Made by a program: the position numbers and the translations under genes. Below, piece by piece: positions 1 to 7,950 of a DNA stretch of 64,000 nt. Source of the DNA: an uncultured Eubacterium sp. (GTDB lineage: Bacteria > Bacillota > Clostridia > Lachnospirales > Lachnospiraceae); contig CAJUTM010000005.1 of assembly GCA_910589595.1 (NCBI GenBank), positions 86,887 to 150,886 of the forward strand. Reading direction: 5' to 3'. The notes under the pieces were generated by a model, which worked only from the letters and a program-made list of their open reading frames with translations, made no database searches and was not told where the DNA came from. Each line of letters opens with the position of its first letter. Within the stretch, counting starts at the first letter, position 1.

Positions 1-1208
1 TTCTCTTTCTCCAGCAGTTTGGATTCGGCGCAAATCGCTTTTTCCGTCAAATTGTCCAGCGTCTCCTTATATAGCTCCATATCTTCTCTTGCCATATCCC
101 TGTCTATGCCGACCATTTCAGAAATAAAAAGACACTCGTCCATATATCCCGCCGTGCTTTCTTTCGAAATATGTAAAAACTGTTTCATCATCGTCTCGAG
201 CATATCCAGCTTGGCGCCGACGACAGCCTTGTCCTTTGTTGATTTCTCTTTATCAATTTCATCAAAAAGCAATCCCTCCGCATTTTTTTGCGTGTGACGC
301 AAATGATATTTAAACTCGGACAGAAAACGGGCAAATTCAATATCTCTCAATCCTAATTTTGTAAATCGGTCAAACAGAGTAAGAAACAAAAAAGAGTCCT
401 TACTATTAAATATATCTTTTATATCGTCTGTAATGATGCTTTCCAATCTGTGCAAATTATTTTCCAACCGCTTAAAAACTTCTTTGTCCGCATTACTGTT
501 TAAGTATTTGCAGGCGGCTTTGCACTGCTTTTTCCAATTTTGAAAGTAATTGCAGCACATCACCGTTTCCACAACTACCCGTTCTGTAACCCCCTTTTTC
601 TTTTCCGTCTCCGTAAAAATACTATAATCAAGAAAGAATTTGCTGCTCACTATTTTCCGAATACAACCGGCATAATTATTTAACAGCGTAAACGCCTTTT
701 GATTCGCATTCATGGACGTATGATTATTGTACCGTTTAATATATTTTGAAATCGTATGCCGGTCACAATGTTCATGGATAATCGTATCAATCTGATACTC
801 GTTAAACTTCTTCTTTAACTCGTTTGGCAGTTTTTCATACGTTGTGTTTTTAATATCAAAGGTGGTATCTTTCCATGCGACACTGCCATCCTTTGCTTTC
901 ACCTTCTCTTTATAGGGAATAACAGAGTTTTCCACAGAAGATGTTATTTTATAATTGCCATATCGAAACTGATTTAATGCGGAACTGCGCTGTCCGCCAT
1001 CCGCAATATGCAGTTGGGAGCTATCCTCCTCACCAAGTATAATCGGAGGAATATATTCATCCATAAGAACCGTAACAACGAGTTCGTTTATCTGCTCTCT
1101 TGTCCAGATAAAATGTCTTTGTACATCGGCGTCATTACAAATATCGCCATCTTTAATCTTATTTAAGTACATATCTAACGTATACGTTTGTTTTCTTGGC
1201 CTTGCCAT
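1..1208 (-). CDS. DUF262 (ParB-like fold) protein, cut by window edge
   Basis: An open frame starts at an ATG at 1208 with a GAGGGG ribosome site and stays open for 402 codons to the window edge, so the C-terminus is missing. Near residues 65-75 it has IADGGQRSSAL, the DGxQR signature of the DUF262/ParB-like nuclease-fold family; this family includes GmrSD-type restriction proteins and many proteins of unknown role. The rest is helix-rich and Lys-rich with no other motif I recognise. It lies downstream of, and in the same direction as, the sigma-like gene, separated by about 140 nt of strongly self-complementary DNA. Because it sits in the regulatory arm of the tail element, it could be a regulator, an exclusion protein or a restriction component. 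Family is well supported; function is not. Confidence 0.75.
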   Translation of the reverse strand, partial: MARPRKQTYTLDMYLNKIKDGDICNDADVQRHFIWTREQINELVVTVLMDEYIPPIILGEEDSSQLHIADGGQRSSALNQFRYGNYKITSSVENSVIPYKEKVKAKDGSVAWKDTTFDIKNTTYEKLPNELKKKFNEYQIDTIIHEHCDRHTISKYIKRYNNHTSMNANQKAFTLLNNYAGCIRKIVSSKFFLDYSIFTETEKKKGVTERVVVETVMCCNYFQNWKKQCKAACKYLNSNADKEVFKRLENNLHRLESIITDDIKDIFNSKDSFLFLTLFDRFTKLGLRDIEFARFLSEFKYHLRHTQKNAEGLLFDEIDKEKSTKDKAVVGAKLDMLETMMKQFLHISKESTAGYMDECLFISEMVGIDRDMAREDMELYKETLDNLTEKAICAESKLLEKE

Positions 1209-1219
1209 GATACCCCTCA

Positions 1220-1315
1220 TTTCTGAGCGATTTATCGCGAAGAACCGCACGGGAAACCTCAAAGAGCCTCTCGTGTCGGAACAAAGCTATTTGCTTTCGC
1301 TCAGAAACAAATAGC
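1220..1315 (-). promoter_or_regulatory. Self-complementary 5' leader of the DUF262 gene
   Basis: Read on the minus strand, GCTATTTG (1315-1308) pairs with CAAATAGC (1293-1286). The loop of that hairpin carries TTTCTGAGCG (1307-1298), which is perfectly complementary to CGCTCAGAAA (1229-1220) lying just before the GAGGGG ribosome site and ATG of the DUF262 gene. Loop-to-downstream pairing would form a pseudoknot next to the ribosome site. A smaller GCGAT/ATCGC hairpin lies in the same stretch. This suggests a translational control element; no known riboswitch was recognised. Confidence 0.4.
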
Positions 1316-1345
1316 CATACTCCTATTCTCTCTCATGCTTTATCA

Positions 1346-1906
1346 TTAAAATAATACGCATACATTTCTGTATGAATGGATTGCTTCATAACAGTCGGCA
1401 TACTGTGCTTTATTGATTTTTAATTTTTCTCTTATCTCCTCCGGCAGATAGCCATCAATTACAAGTTTCAGTACGCTTTTCTGTAATCGGGATAGTTTGT
1501 CCATATACTTTGCTATCCTGAGACTGCCCGTTTCCTGTCCTTTCCCAATAACTTCTTTTTCCATATCAAAATCGTCCGCAATCACATCGGCAATCGTAAT
1601 ATCTTCCTCATCGCTGAGCGGCGTATCAATCGATATCGACAGTTTATCTGCCTTGCGCTTTTCCCGATTCCTCTTTGTTATCTCTGTCTTGATACGGTTG
1701 GACAAACAGGAATACAAAAACACTTCGAATGACTGCGAGTTGTCATATTTTCTCATAACGTCGACAAATACTTCATTAGCTAATGAATAGAAATCATCAA
1801 CATCTTTATTCGACCATCCCGAAAATCCGGCTAAAATCCCATCCACTAATTTGCGGAGCTTTCTTGCGTTATTATTATAATATTGAACTAATATTTGCTT
1901 CATCAT
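1346..1906 (-). CDS. Sigma-70-like transcription factor of the tail element
   Basis: This 186-residue protein has the layout of a small (ECF-size) sigma factor. Residues about 35-82 (LANEVFVDVMRKYDNSQSF, then an NRIKTEITKRNREKR basic stretch) resemble region 2. An acidic linker follows, and residues about 130-180 (MDKLSRLQKSVLKLVIDGYLPEEI) resemble the region 4 helix-turn-helix. The start codon has a GGGAGG site close upstream. Its promoter is a near-consensus sigma-A promoter with a LexA box in the spacer, so the protein should appear during the SOS response. It probably directs host RNA polymerase to an element promoter, perhaps the one in front of the phage-type RNA polymerase; this target is inference. 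The gene lies divergent to the polymerase-tail series. Confidence 0.7.
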   Translation of the reverse strand: MMKQILVQYYNNNARKLRKLVDGILAGFSGWSNKDVDDFYSLANEVFVDVMRKYDNSQSFEVFLYSCLSNRIKTEITKRNREKRKADKLSISIDTPLSDEEDITIADVIADDFDMEKEVIGKGQETGSLRIAKYMDKLSRLQKSVLKLVIDGYLPEEIREKLKINKAQYADCYEAIHSYRNVCVLF

Positions 1907-1937
1907 AATAAGTCCTCCCTGTCTTTTCTTTAAATAC

Positions 1938-1967
1938 AGTATAGAACATTTGTTCGTGTTTTGTCAA
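1938..1967 (-). promoter_or_regulatory. Sigma-A promoter of the sigma-like gene
   Basis: On the minus strand, TTGACA (1967-1962), an 18-nt spacer and TATACT (1943-1938) lie about 35 nt upstream of the sigma-like start codon. The spacer contains a LexA box, so repressor binding would directly block polymerase. Confidence 0.8.
1944..1955. promoter_or_regulatory. LexA (SOS) box 1
   Basis: GAACATTTGTTC is a perfect match to the Firmicute LexA/DinR palindrome GAAC-N4-GTTC. It occupies the spacer between the -35 and -10 of the sigma-like gene's promoter, immediately adjacent to the -10. Confidence 0.8.
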
Positions 1968-1978
1968 TACCTTATTTC

Positions 1979-1990
1979 GAACATCTGTTC
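1979..1990. promoter_or_regulatory. LexA (SOS) box 2
   Basis: GAACATCTGTTC, preceded by C, matches GAAC-N4-GTTC. Its centre lies 35 bp from that of box 1, upstream of the sigma-like promoter -35 and facing the divergent tail series. Two boxes in one divergent control region make a chance match unlikely. Confidence 0.8.
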
Positions 1991-2018
1991 TTTTTTGTTT
2001 GTTGCGTTTTTTAAAAAT

Positions 2019-2048
2019 TTGAAAAGCAAAAAGAGAAATAAATACTAT
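2019..2048 (+). promoter_or_regulatory. Possible promoter of the polymerase-tail series
   Basis: TTGAAA (2019-2024), 18 nt, then TACTAT (2043-2048) lies about 50 nt upstream of the first rightward gene. The match to sigma-A is only fair. The true start could instead use the element's own sigma factor, for which no consensus is known. Confidence 0.35.
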
Positions 2049-2097
2049 GACGCTTTTTTCACACAAGCATTAATCGAAGAAAGGAGACTTAAAGAAA

Positions 2098-2505
2098 ATG
2101 ACAATGGAAGAGATGAAAAAGAAGAAAATTCTTTCCAATACGAACGGAAGACCATCTTCTACTTTAACCGACGAGCAATGGCAAAAAGAATTTACTATCC
2201 GCAAACTATTTATAACACCATACAAAAGAGGAAAATCAAAAAAATTTTGCGGCAAATATATTCGCGAGGAAAAAACATGGAGAGAAGAAACGCAGGGAAC
2301 TTATGAGGGATATACAAACTGGCAGTCATACTCCTCCTTTATAAATGACATTCTATCTAACATACGTGCCGGACAGGTGGATTATTGCTACTATATATAC
2401 CAGATTTCAGACCTTGTGAGATTTCATTATAACGACTTAAGAACAAAGTATTGCGATGGCTACTGGGAAGTCTGGCTAGAGCAGGAAGACAATGCGGGCA
2501 GATAA
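2098..2505 (+). CDS. Unknown small protein, first gene of the tail series
   Basis: This 135-residue protein starts at an ATG behind an AAAGGAG site (11-nt spacing). It is Lys-rich at the N-terminus and aromatic-rich in the second half (RAGQVDYCYYIYQISDLVRF). I recognise no domain, signal peptide or membrane segment. It ends about 50 nt before the RNA polymerase gene and is probably co-transcribed with it. The position suggests an early regulatory or polymerase-associated role, for example as a transcription cofactor, but this rests on context only. Confidence 0.6.
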   Translation: MTMEEMKKKKILSNTNGRPSSTLTDEQWQKEFTIRKLFITPYKRGKSKKFCGKYIREEKTWREETQGTYEGYTNWQSYSSFINDILSNIRAGQVDYCYYIYQISDLVRFHYNDLRTKYCDGYWEVWLEQEDNAGR

Positions 2506-2554
2506 CGATGCGCCGAATTGGCATTTATCATTATAAACGAAAGGGAGCGATAAC

Positions 2555-5140
2555 TTGTTAGACAGACAATATTATATGTATTCCACTGACACCTCACATT
2601 TCTATAGCAGCCGCGAACAGTATCTACACAATATGAATGTCAGATATCGCAGCGAGTACAAGGATGTGCAACAGAAATTACGGGAGATAAAAGAAAAACT
2701 AAAACAGTCCGGCTATTCAGTGGACGACATAAAACTTTTGACGTGCGGAAAGACAAACGAAATTAATATCCCTGAACATTCACATGAGAATATCGCACAA
2801 TATTTGCGATGGCATAAAATAGGGAAACACAAAAGAGAGAAAGAAAAGGATGCAAAAGAAAAACTGTTGACCCTCCTATCCAATAAAGTGAGAGCCAATG
2901 AGTTGTCAAACGGCAAAAACCACATCCGTTCCATCGATGAAGATAGGTTAAACATTACAAACATTATTTCTGTCTTTGATTCCGCTCTGAGCAGGACAAT
3001 CGGAATCACACAGGATGAGTTGACAAATGATTTGATTGTCGTGCAGATTTATCATTTTGATGTATTTAAGGATATATTGTTTCATGGTTTTACTTTTCAG
3101 GGTGAAAAATACAGATACTTCACCTCCTCTGCCGGACAAATCCGCAAGAAAAAGGCCCTTTTCATCAAGGATGCCGTATGGAATAAAATCGAGAAAACCA
3201 TTATGTGCGGACTTACTATCGAAAGCATTAATGCAAAGGGCGGCAATAATGTAAATAAGCATTTGGCCTATATGGCTTTAACAAACTCCGCTACGGATGA
3301 ATGGAAAGAATTTGATATTGATAAGACCATTGTCATAGATGATTTTGAAACAAGGGTGTCCGGCACGTTTGATTTTGTGGACGAAACAGACTACTCGATT
3401 ACGAGAAAAACGGATGATGTACCAATCCCACATACCGACGGAGCGGGAATGATACTGCCTTGCGCCTCCACGAAAAATTTTATGTTCCGCTCCCCATGGA
3501 TAAAGGGATTGCTAGGCGTGTTTGATTTCCGGAAGTTTATTGAGGTAAATAACTGTTCCCCCATTATTACGGATATCTATAACAAAAAACATGACATCTT
3601 AAAAGAAGATATTCAGATTATCTTTACAAAAAGCCAGTTCAAAATGCATAACTATTATGACTCATGGGAGGAATACAAAAGAGCATTTAAAACCTATCAC
3701 TGTACTGCCGGAAAATGCAATGTGGAGGAAGAGCATATCCCCAATGCCAGATTGAACTACCAGATGCTTCAAACTCTTACTGATATAACAGACGACGAAG
3801 TTGATTTATTAACCCGCAAATCGGCAGAGCGCATTAATAATATTTGTACTTCCATGGAAACGATGATGGAAATTTTCGGAGTTACGCCATATAACAAAAA
3901 TATGACCCCGTTTCAAAAGGCGCTCAAACTATATCCGGCGCTTCTTAACGACACATACACCAAAGATATACTTCGCGATATAAAAAATAGTCTTGTAAAG
4001 AAATATCGCAGCGGGAAATTGGAAGTGAACGGAAAGTATACTTTTCTGCTTCCCGACTTTTATGCCGCCTGTGAATATTGGTTTGAACATATAAAAAATC
4101 CGAAAGGACTGCTGGACAATCAGGAAGTGTTCTGCCAGCTATACCGGAAGTACGACAAACTGGACTGCCTGAGAAGTCCTCATTTGTACAAAGAACATGC
4201 CATAAGACGCAATACCGCACATAACTCATATGGGGAACGGGCCGCCAAAATTCGCGAATGGTTTCCTACGAATGGCATTTATGCGAGCACGCACGACCTC
4301 ATTTCCAAACTTTTAATGTATGATGTGGACGGCGATAAATCGCTTGTCGTCGCGGATAAAGATTTTATCAAAATTGCAGAGCGCAATATGAAAGGTATTG
4401 TTCCGCTCTACTATAATATGCGCAAAGCGGAGCCTGTCACACTGAATAATGCGAATATTTACAGCGGACTGTATGCGGCTTTTACTGGCGGCAATATCGG
4501 AACATATAGTAACCGTATCGCCAAAATCTGGAATGACGATGTTTTTATATCCGGCTCGGAAAAAGAGAAACAGGCGGCAATGGATTGTGTAAAACGACTG
4601 TGCTGCCAAAATAACTTTGTCATTGATTTTGCCAAAACCTTATACAAACCCGAATTTCCGGATGACATAAAAGAAACAATTGCCACCTATTCAAAAGGAA
4701 AACTTCCGGCGTTCTTTGTCTATGCCAAAGACAAGGAAAAATCACAGGTAAGGAAGAGAAATGAAAGTCTCGTAAATAAAATATATGACCGCATTCCGGA
4801 TAAACGGATTAGTACCCGCGCCTTAAAATTGGAAACTGCCGACTACCGGAAGATGATGTCGGATAAGACAACGATTTGTGCAAAAGAAGTCTCGGATTTA
4901 TACAACAAGCGAAACCGGCAATACCGTTACATGATTAATATGAAAGATGAGGACAAAGACAACCTCACGTATGTTGCCTGCACAATACGAGAGGAATTTA
5001 ACCGTCTCGGATACGCAGAAGAAACCATTGCCGATATGTTGGTGGAATACTTATATGGAAGAGAAAAGCGGTATAAACAGCTTCTCTGGTTTTGCTACGG
5101 CCAGTACATAGTAAAAAACCTGAAGAAAAATAATCCGTAA
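2555..5140 (+). CDS. Single-chain two-barrel RNA polymerase, YonO/QDE-1-like
   Basis: This 861-residue protein shows, in order, the hallmarks of the single-polypeptide double-psi beta-barrel polymerases. These are cellular RNA-dependent RNA polymerases such as QDE-1, and phage DNA-dependent enzymes such as YonO. Barrel 1: HTDGAGMI (293-300), SPWIKGLLGVFDF (313-325) and FTKSQFKM (357-364), giving candidate catalytic lysines K317, K359 and K363. Next comes LRSPHLYKEHAIR (539-551), matching the R-N/S-P-x-L segment. Barrel 2: YDVDGDKSLVV (589-599), whose Asp590, Asp592 and Asp594 would bind the catalytic Mg2+. Then GGNIGTYSNRIAKIW (645-659) and VIDFAKTLYKPEFP (689-702), both in family order. The start is a TTG behind AAAGGGAG. 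It most likely transcribes the late tail genes from a DNA template, as YonO does in SPbeta; RNA-templated activity cannot be excluded. Confidence 0.88.
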   Translation: MLDRQYYMYSTDTSHFYSSREQYLHNMNVRYRSEYKDVQQKLREIKEKLKQSGYSVDDIKLLTCGKTNEINIPEHSHENIAQYLRWHKIGKHKREKEKDAKEKLLTLLSNKVRANELSNGKNHIRSIDEDRLNITNIISVFDSALSRTIGITQDELTNDLIVVQIYHFDVFKDILFHGFTFQGEKYRYFTSSAGQIRKKKALFIKDAVWNKIEKTIMCGLTIESINAKGGNNVNKHLAYMALTNSATDEWKEFDIDKTIVIDDFETRVSGTFDFVDETDYSITRKTDDVPIPHTDGAGMILPCASTKNFMFRSPWIKGLLGVFDFRKFIEVNNCSPIITDIYNKKHDILKEDIQIIFTKSQFKMHNYYDSWEEYKRAFKTYHCTAGKCNVEEEHIPNARLNYQMLQTLTDITDDEVDLLTRKSAERINNICTSMETMMEIFGVTPYNKNMTPFQKALKLYPALLNDTYTKDILRDIKNSLVKKYRSGKLEVNGKYTFLLPDFYAACEYWFEHIKNPKGLLDNQEVFCQLYRKYDKLDCLRSPHLYKEHAIRRNTAHNSYGERAAKIREWFPTNGIYASTHDLISKLLMYDVDGDKSLVVADKDFIKIAERNMKGIVPLYYNMRKAEPVTLNNANIYSGLYAAFTGGNIGTYSNRIAKIWNDDVFISGSEKEKQAAMDCVKRLCCQNNFVIDFAKTLYKPEFPDDIKETIATYSKGKLPAFFVYAKDKEKSQVRKRNESLVNKIYDRIPDKRISTRALKLETADYRKMMSDKTTICAKEVSDLYNKRNRQYRYMINMKDEDKDNLTYVACTIREEFNRLGYAEETIADMLVEYLYGREKRYKQLLWFCYGQYIVKNLKKNNP

Positions 5141-5219
5141 ATAACGCAATAACTTTTGTGTATATAAGGGAAAAACGTTTTAACCATTCATTTTGATATT
5201 GGATTGGAGGTAATTCGAT

Positions 5220-5522
5220 ATAAAAATCTCTCAAAATACGCTAATTGAACAAATAGCCGCTAGTGAAGATATCAATGTTGCGACAGTCCGCAGAATATTT
5301 CATTCAGCAGAAAATATTATTTTCAATTACTTATCTTCTACAACTCCATCGGAAGAAATCAGTATTAAGCCATTTCGTGGTATAAGCATTAGAAGAAGTT
5401 ATATAAAAGAGAAGAAGTATTCAAAAGGAATGTTTCAAAATATAACAAGTCCGGCGCATGTAAATACAAAAGCGTGTTTATCCAAATATTATAACGGACA
5501 AATTAATGAAAAACTTTTTTAA
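5220..5522 (+). CDS. HU/IHF-like DNA-binding protein with apparent ATA start
   Basis: A reading frame runs from 5214 to a TAA at 5520-5522 with no ATG, GTG or TTG near its N-terminus. A GGAGG at 5206-5210 is placed correctly for an ATA at 5220, giving 100 residues. The sequence matches the HU/IHF fold as diverged in phages: an N-terminal helical pair (TLIEQIAASEDINVATVRRI), a KPFRGISIRRSYIKEKKY arm-like segment, and a C-terminal VNTKACLSKYYNGQIN. Such proteins bend or coat DNA. It lies directly behind the RNA polymerase gene and overlaps the next start by 17 nt, so it is in the same transcript. The ATA may be a real non-standard start, an ATG-to-ATA loss or a sequencing error. Confidence 0.6.
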   Translation: MKISQNTLIEQIAASEDINVATVRRIFHSAENIIFNYLSSTTPSEEISIKPFRGISIRRSYIKEKKYSKGMFQNITSPAHVNTKACLSKYYNGQINEKLF

Positions 5523-6060
5523 GGGGGTGCCGCCTATCTCGAACTTATATGCAGCAGAAGAATACAAAAATGAAATTATCAATCTTCTGTGTCAAAGCCA
5601 AAATTTCATAAAACTGATAAATCCAACATCAGACCTATATAAATATGTATTCGATTACGATTTTACCGATGATGCATTGGCAGAAGAAAAGACATTTGTC
5701 TTTGTCGATACGGATATTGATACAATCCGTGACAATATGTTTACTGATTTTACTTTATGCGTTTATGTTTTTACAAACAAAAATCTCGTAAGGCTCAATT
5801 CCTCCTCTGTGCCAACACCAAAAGAGGTGAAAGATATGGGATATTTTTCTGCTGATACGCGGGGAAACCGAATCGGAGCGCTGTGCGAGTGTATCGACCG
5901 GATTCTCAACGGCAGTAACCTGTTATGGGGAATCGGCGATTTGAGACCGGCAGCCGAAAACCATCTGTCAGCCTATGCCCCGAATACAAACTATTATGGA
6001 AAATGCTTAAAATATACGATTACCAATTATAATTCGGGTGGTGATGAATTTGGAAATTAG
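5506..6060 (+). CDS. Unknown tail-series protein (184 aa)
   Basis: The frame opens at an ATG inside the end of the HU-like gene and ends overlapping the next gene, so the genes are translationally packed. The protein is a soluble alpha/beta-looking chain (FVFVDTDIDTIRDNMFTDF, LCVYVFTNKNLVRLN) with no domain I know. Just upstream of a tail tube gene, this slot is normally held by tail-terminator or head-tail joining proteins. Those families are often too diverged to recognise by eye, so that role is a guess from position. Confidence 0.6.
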   Translation: MKNFFKGVPPISNLYAAEEYKNEIINLLCQSQNFIKLINPTSDLYKYVFDYDFTDDALAEEKTFVFVDTDIDTIRDNMFTDFTLCVYVFTNKNLVRLNSSSVPTPKEVKDMGYFSADTRGNRIGALCECIDRILNGSNLLWGIGDLRPAAENHLSAYAPNTNYYGKCLKYTITNYNSGGDEFGN

Positions 6061-6823
6061 CAAACAGGCGTTACAGCCGTTTATTATGTTTAATGAGGGG
6101 ATTCCCTATCATCCGGCGATAACTCTGTATCCTGTAAAGATGAAAAACATCATTGAATTTCAGCAGTATCAGATGGCTCTTACTGTCCGCAAAAATTCGA
6201 TTTTCCATGATAAAGATATCCTCAAAGCAGATTATTGGGACTTTATCAAATATGCGTGCCGAAATGGAGAATTAGCCGCGAAATACGATATGCCGCTGCT
6301 TCCGTTTTATTACGATTTTATCTTGGGAATGTTACAGCTATGCTGTGGAAGCGACGCTGTCATACAGCACAATACCGCTACTCTTGACATTTCCATTAAC
6401 GACGTTCCGATAACCAATAAAAGATTTGATGATATACGGAAAATTATAATCATGCAAAACGATATCGACTTCGATATTGACGAGTTTATAAACATTGACA
6501 CGATTCGGGCGTTGGAGCACGCCAAAGAATTTGAGGCAAAGAAGCACAAAGAAAAATCAGAAATCGAAGATTATATCGATTCCCTGATTATCAGCATGAA
6601 CGTCACGGAAGAATATGTATCCAATATGACGATAAGAAAATTCTGGAGATACATAAGACGGATTAATAAACATGAGGAATATACGGCATGCCGCTCCGGA
6701 GAAATGAGCGGCATGGTTACATTTAAAGAGCCGATTCAACATTGGATGACAAGCATTGAAACCATAGATGAATACGAAAATCTCAAAACCGACGAGGATG
6801 AATTAAGAAGTAAAATCGAATAG
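6044..6823 (+). CDS. Unknown tail-series protein (about 259 aa)
   Basis: The frame allows starts at GTG 6038, GTG 6041 or ATG 6044; the ATG is chosen because no ribosome site decides. The N-terminal half is compact and aromatic (PFIMFNEGIPYHPAITLYP, KADYWDFIKYACRNGELAAKY). The C-terminal half is acidic and helical, with an EHAKEFEAKKHKEKSEIEDYI stretch. It overlaps the preceding gene and is followed by the tail tube gene. There is no clear tail-assembly chaperone pair (gpG/gpGT type) elsewhere in the series, so this protein or the one at 9434 may take that role. No catalytic motif was seen. Confidence 0.6.
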   Translation: MNLEISKQALQPFIMFNEGIPYHPAITLYPVKMKNIIEFQQYQMALTVRKNSIFHDKDILKADYWDFIKYACRNGELAAKYDMPLLPFYYDFILGMLQLCCGSDAVIQHNTATLDISINDVPITNKRFDDIRKIIIMQNDIDFDIDEFINIDTIRALEHAKEFEAKKHKEKSEIEDYIDSLIISMNVTEEYVSNMTIRKFWRYIRRINKHEEYTACRSGEMSGMVTFKEPIQHWMTSIETIDEYENLKTDEDELRSKIE

Positions 6824-6876
6824 CGGTTTGCTTCTTTTTTTATAAAAAATTTATTACATGAAAGTGAGGAAATCAT

Positions 6877-7863
6877 ATGAAACACTCAAAAGACTTTATT
6901 GTATCAACCGCCGACGTTGCATTTTTTGTAAATGATATGTTGGCATTCACAGGTACGACTTCCCTGAATACTTCTATTGCCGTGTCCATGGAAGATCAGG
7001 AAATCACAGGCGGCAAAGGAAATAAGGTGCTGTACAAATATAAGTACGGCAGAAAACTGGCGCCGTCCATTGAAATGGCAGAATGGAATCTCGGATACCT
7101 TGCCGCAAATGTTGGTTCTACTATCTTCGAGGGCCTGAAAGATGTATTCTCCGTTGCCGAATGCGTCACCCTGAAAAACGGCACCGGCAGCCTGAAGAAA
7201 GTTCCTGTCGGAAAGGTGTATGTGGAGAAGCCGGACGGCTCTACCGTTGAAGTTACACCGGATGGTTCCACCATTACGATTGGAGAGAGCAACGACAGCG
7301 TTCTCGCTACTTATCAGTATAGCACGAATGTTAAGAGGGTTACCGTCGATACCCAGTCAGCGCCATTTATCGGCCGCTTAGTATTGAGCGCTGATAAGCA
7401 CAACAATAAGAAAGGTAAAGTCGGCGAAGTTCAGATTGAAATTCCGTCCTTCCAGTTGAACGGCACCTTTGATATCAGTCTTGAAGCAGGCGGCAATACG
7501 ACAACGAAACTGGACGGTGACGCCTTGGCTGTCGAGGGAGCCTGCTGCTCAGACGGAAGCGTTTACGCATATATCTCCGAAATTCCAAGCGCAGAATCGG
7601 CAGTTGCCGTTACTGAAATTGCGGCCACACCGGCAGTACTCAATTTGAAAGTCAACGAAACACAGCCTGTGCATATTATTGGTATCAAGGGCGGCTTATA
7701 CAGCAACGTCAGCATTGATTCTTCCGACTGTGTTATCACGGCTAAAGATAGCGCTATCGCCACAGTGGAAAACGGCGTCGTAACCGGCGTTGCCAGCGGT
7801 ACTACATATATTAATGTAGCCTATGGCGACATCAAAGACGTAATTCAGGTAAACGTTGAATAA
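6877..7863 (+). CDS. Major tail tube protein with C-terminal Ig-like (Big2) domain
   Basis: This 328-residue protein begins MKHSKDFIVSTADVAFFVN and is rich in beta-strand patterns and in Gly, Ser and Thr, as expected of a tube-forming subunit. From about residue 240 it carries a bacterial Ig-like domain of the Big2 type (IAATPAVLNLKVNETQPV, then GVVTGVASGTTYINVAYGD), a common surface decoration on siphophage tube proteins that binds weakly to sugars or cells. The start has a clear GTGAGG site. It is followed by a strong intrinsic terminator, fitting its expected high output. It would polymerise around the tape measure protein encoded at 9783. Confidence 0.75.
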   Translation: MKHSKDFIVSTADVAFFVNDMLAFTGTTSLNTSIAVSMEDQEITGGKGNKVLYKYKYGRKLAPSIEMAEWNLGYLAANVGSTIFEGLKDVFSVAECVTLKNGTGSLKKVPVGKVYVEKPDGSTVEVTPDGSTITIGESNDSVLATYQYSTNVKRVTVDTQSAPFIGRLVLSADKHNNKKGKVGEVQIEIPSFQLNGTFDISLEAGGNTTTKLDGDALAVEGACCSDGSVYAYISEIPSAESAVAVTEIAATPAVLNLKVNETQPVHIIGIKGGLYSNVSIDSSDCVITAKDSAIATVENGVVTGVASGTTYINVAYGDIKDVIQVNVE

Positions 7864-7895
7864 CCTTGCCGATTAGCTAACCGGTATCATTGTTT

Positions 7896-7926
7896 GGGGC
7901 TGCGGTTCTCCGTCAGCCCCTTTTTT
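7896..7926 (+). terminator. Intrinsic terminator after the tail tube gene
   Basis: GGGGCTG (7896-7902) pairs with CAGCCCC (7914-7920) and is followed by six T. A terminator inside a tail series may set tube protein in excess over downstream genes. Confidence 0.8.
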
Positions 7927-7950
7927 ACACGAAACCAAGGGGGATAGAAA

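Noticed and set aside
2555..5140. Reading the 861-residue protein as a fragment of host RNA polymerase beta'
   Set aside because: Both barrels are in one chain and the flanking motifs (DGAG, VDFAK type) follow the single-chain family, not beta/beta'.
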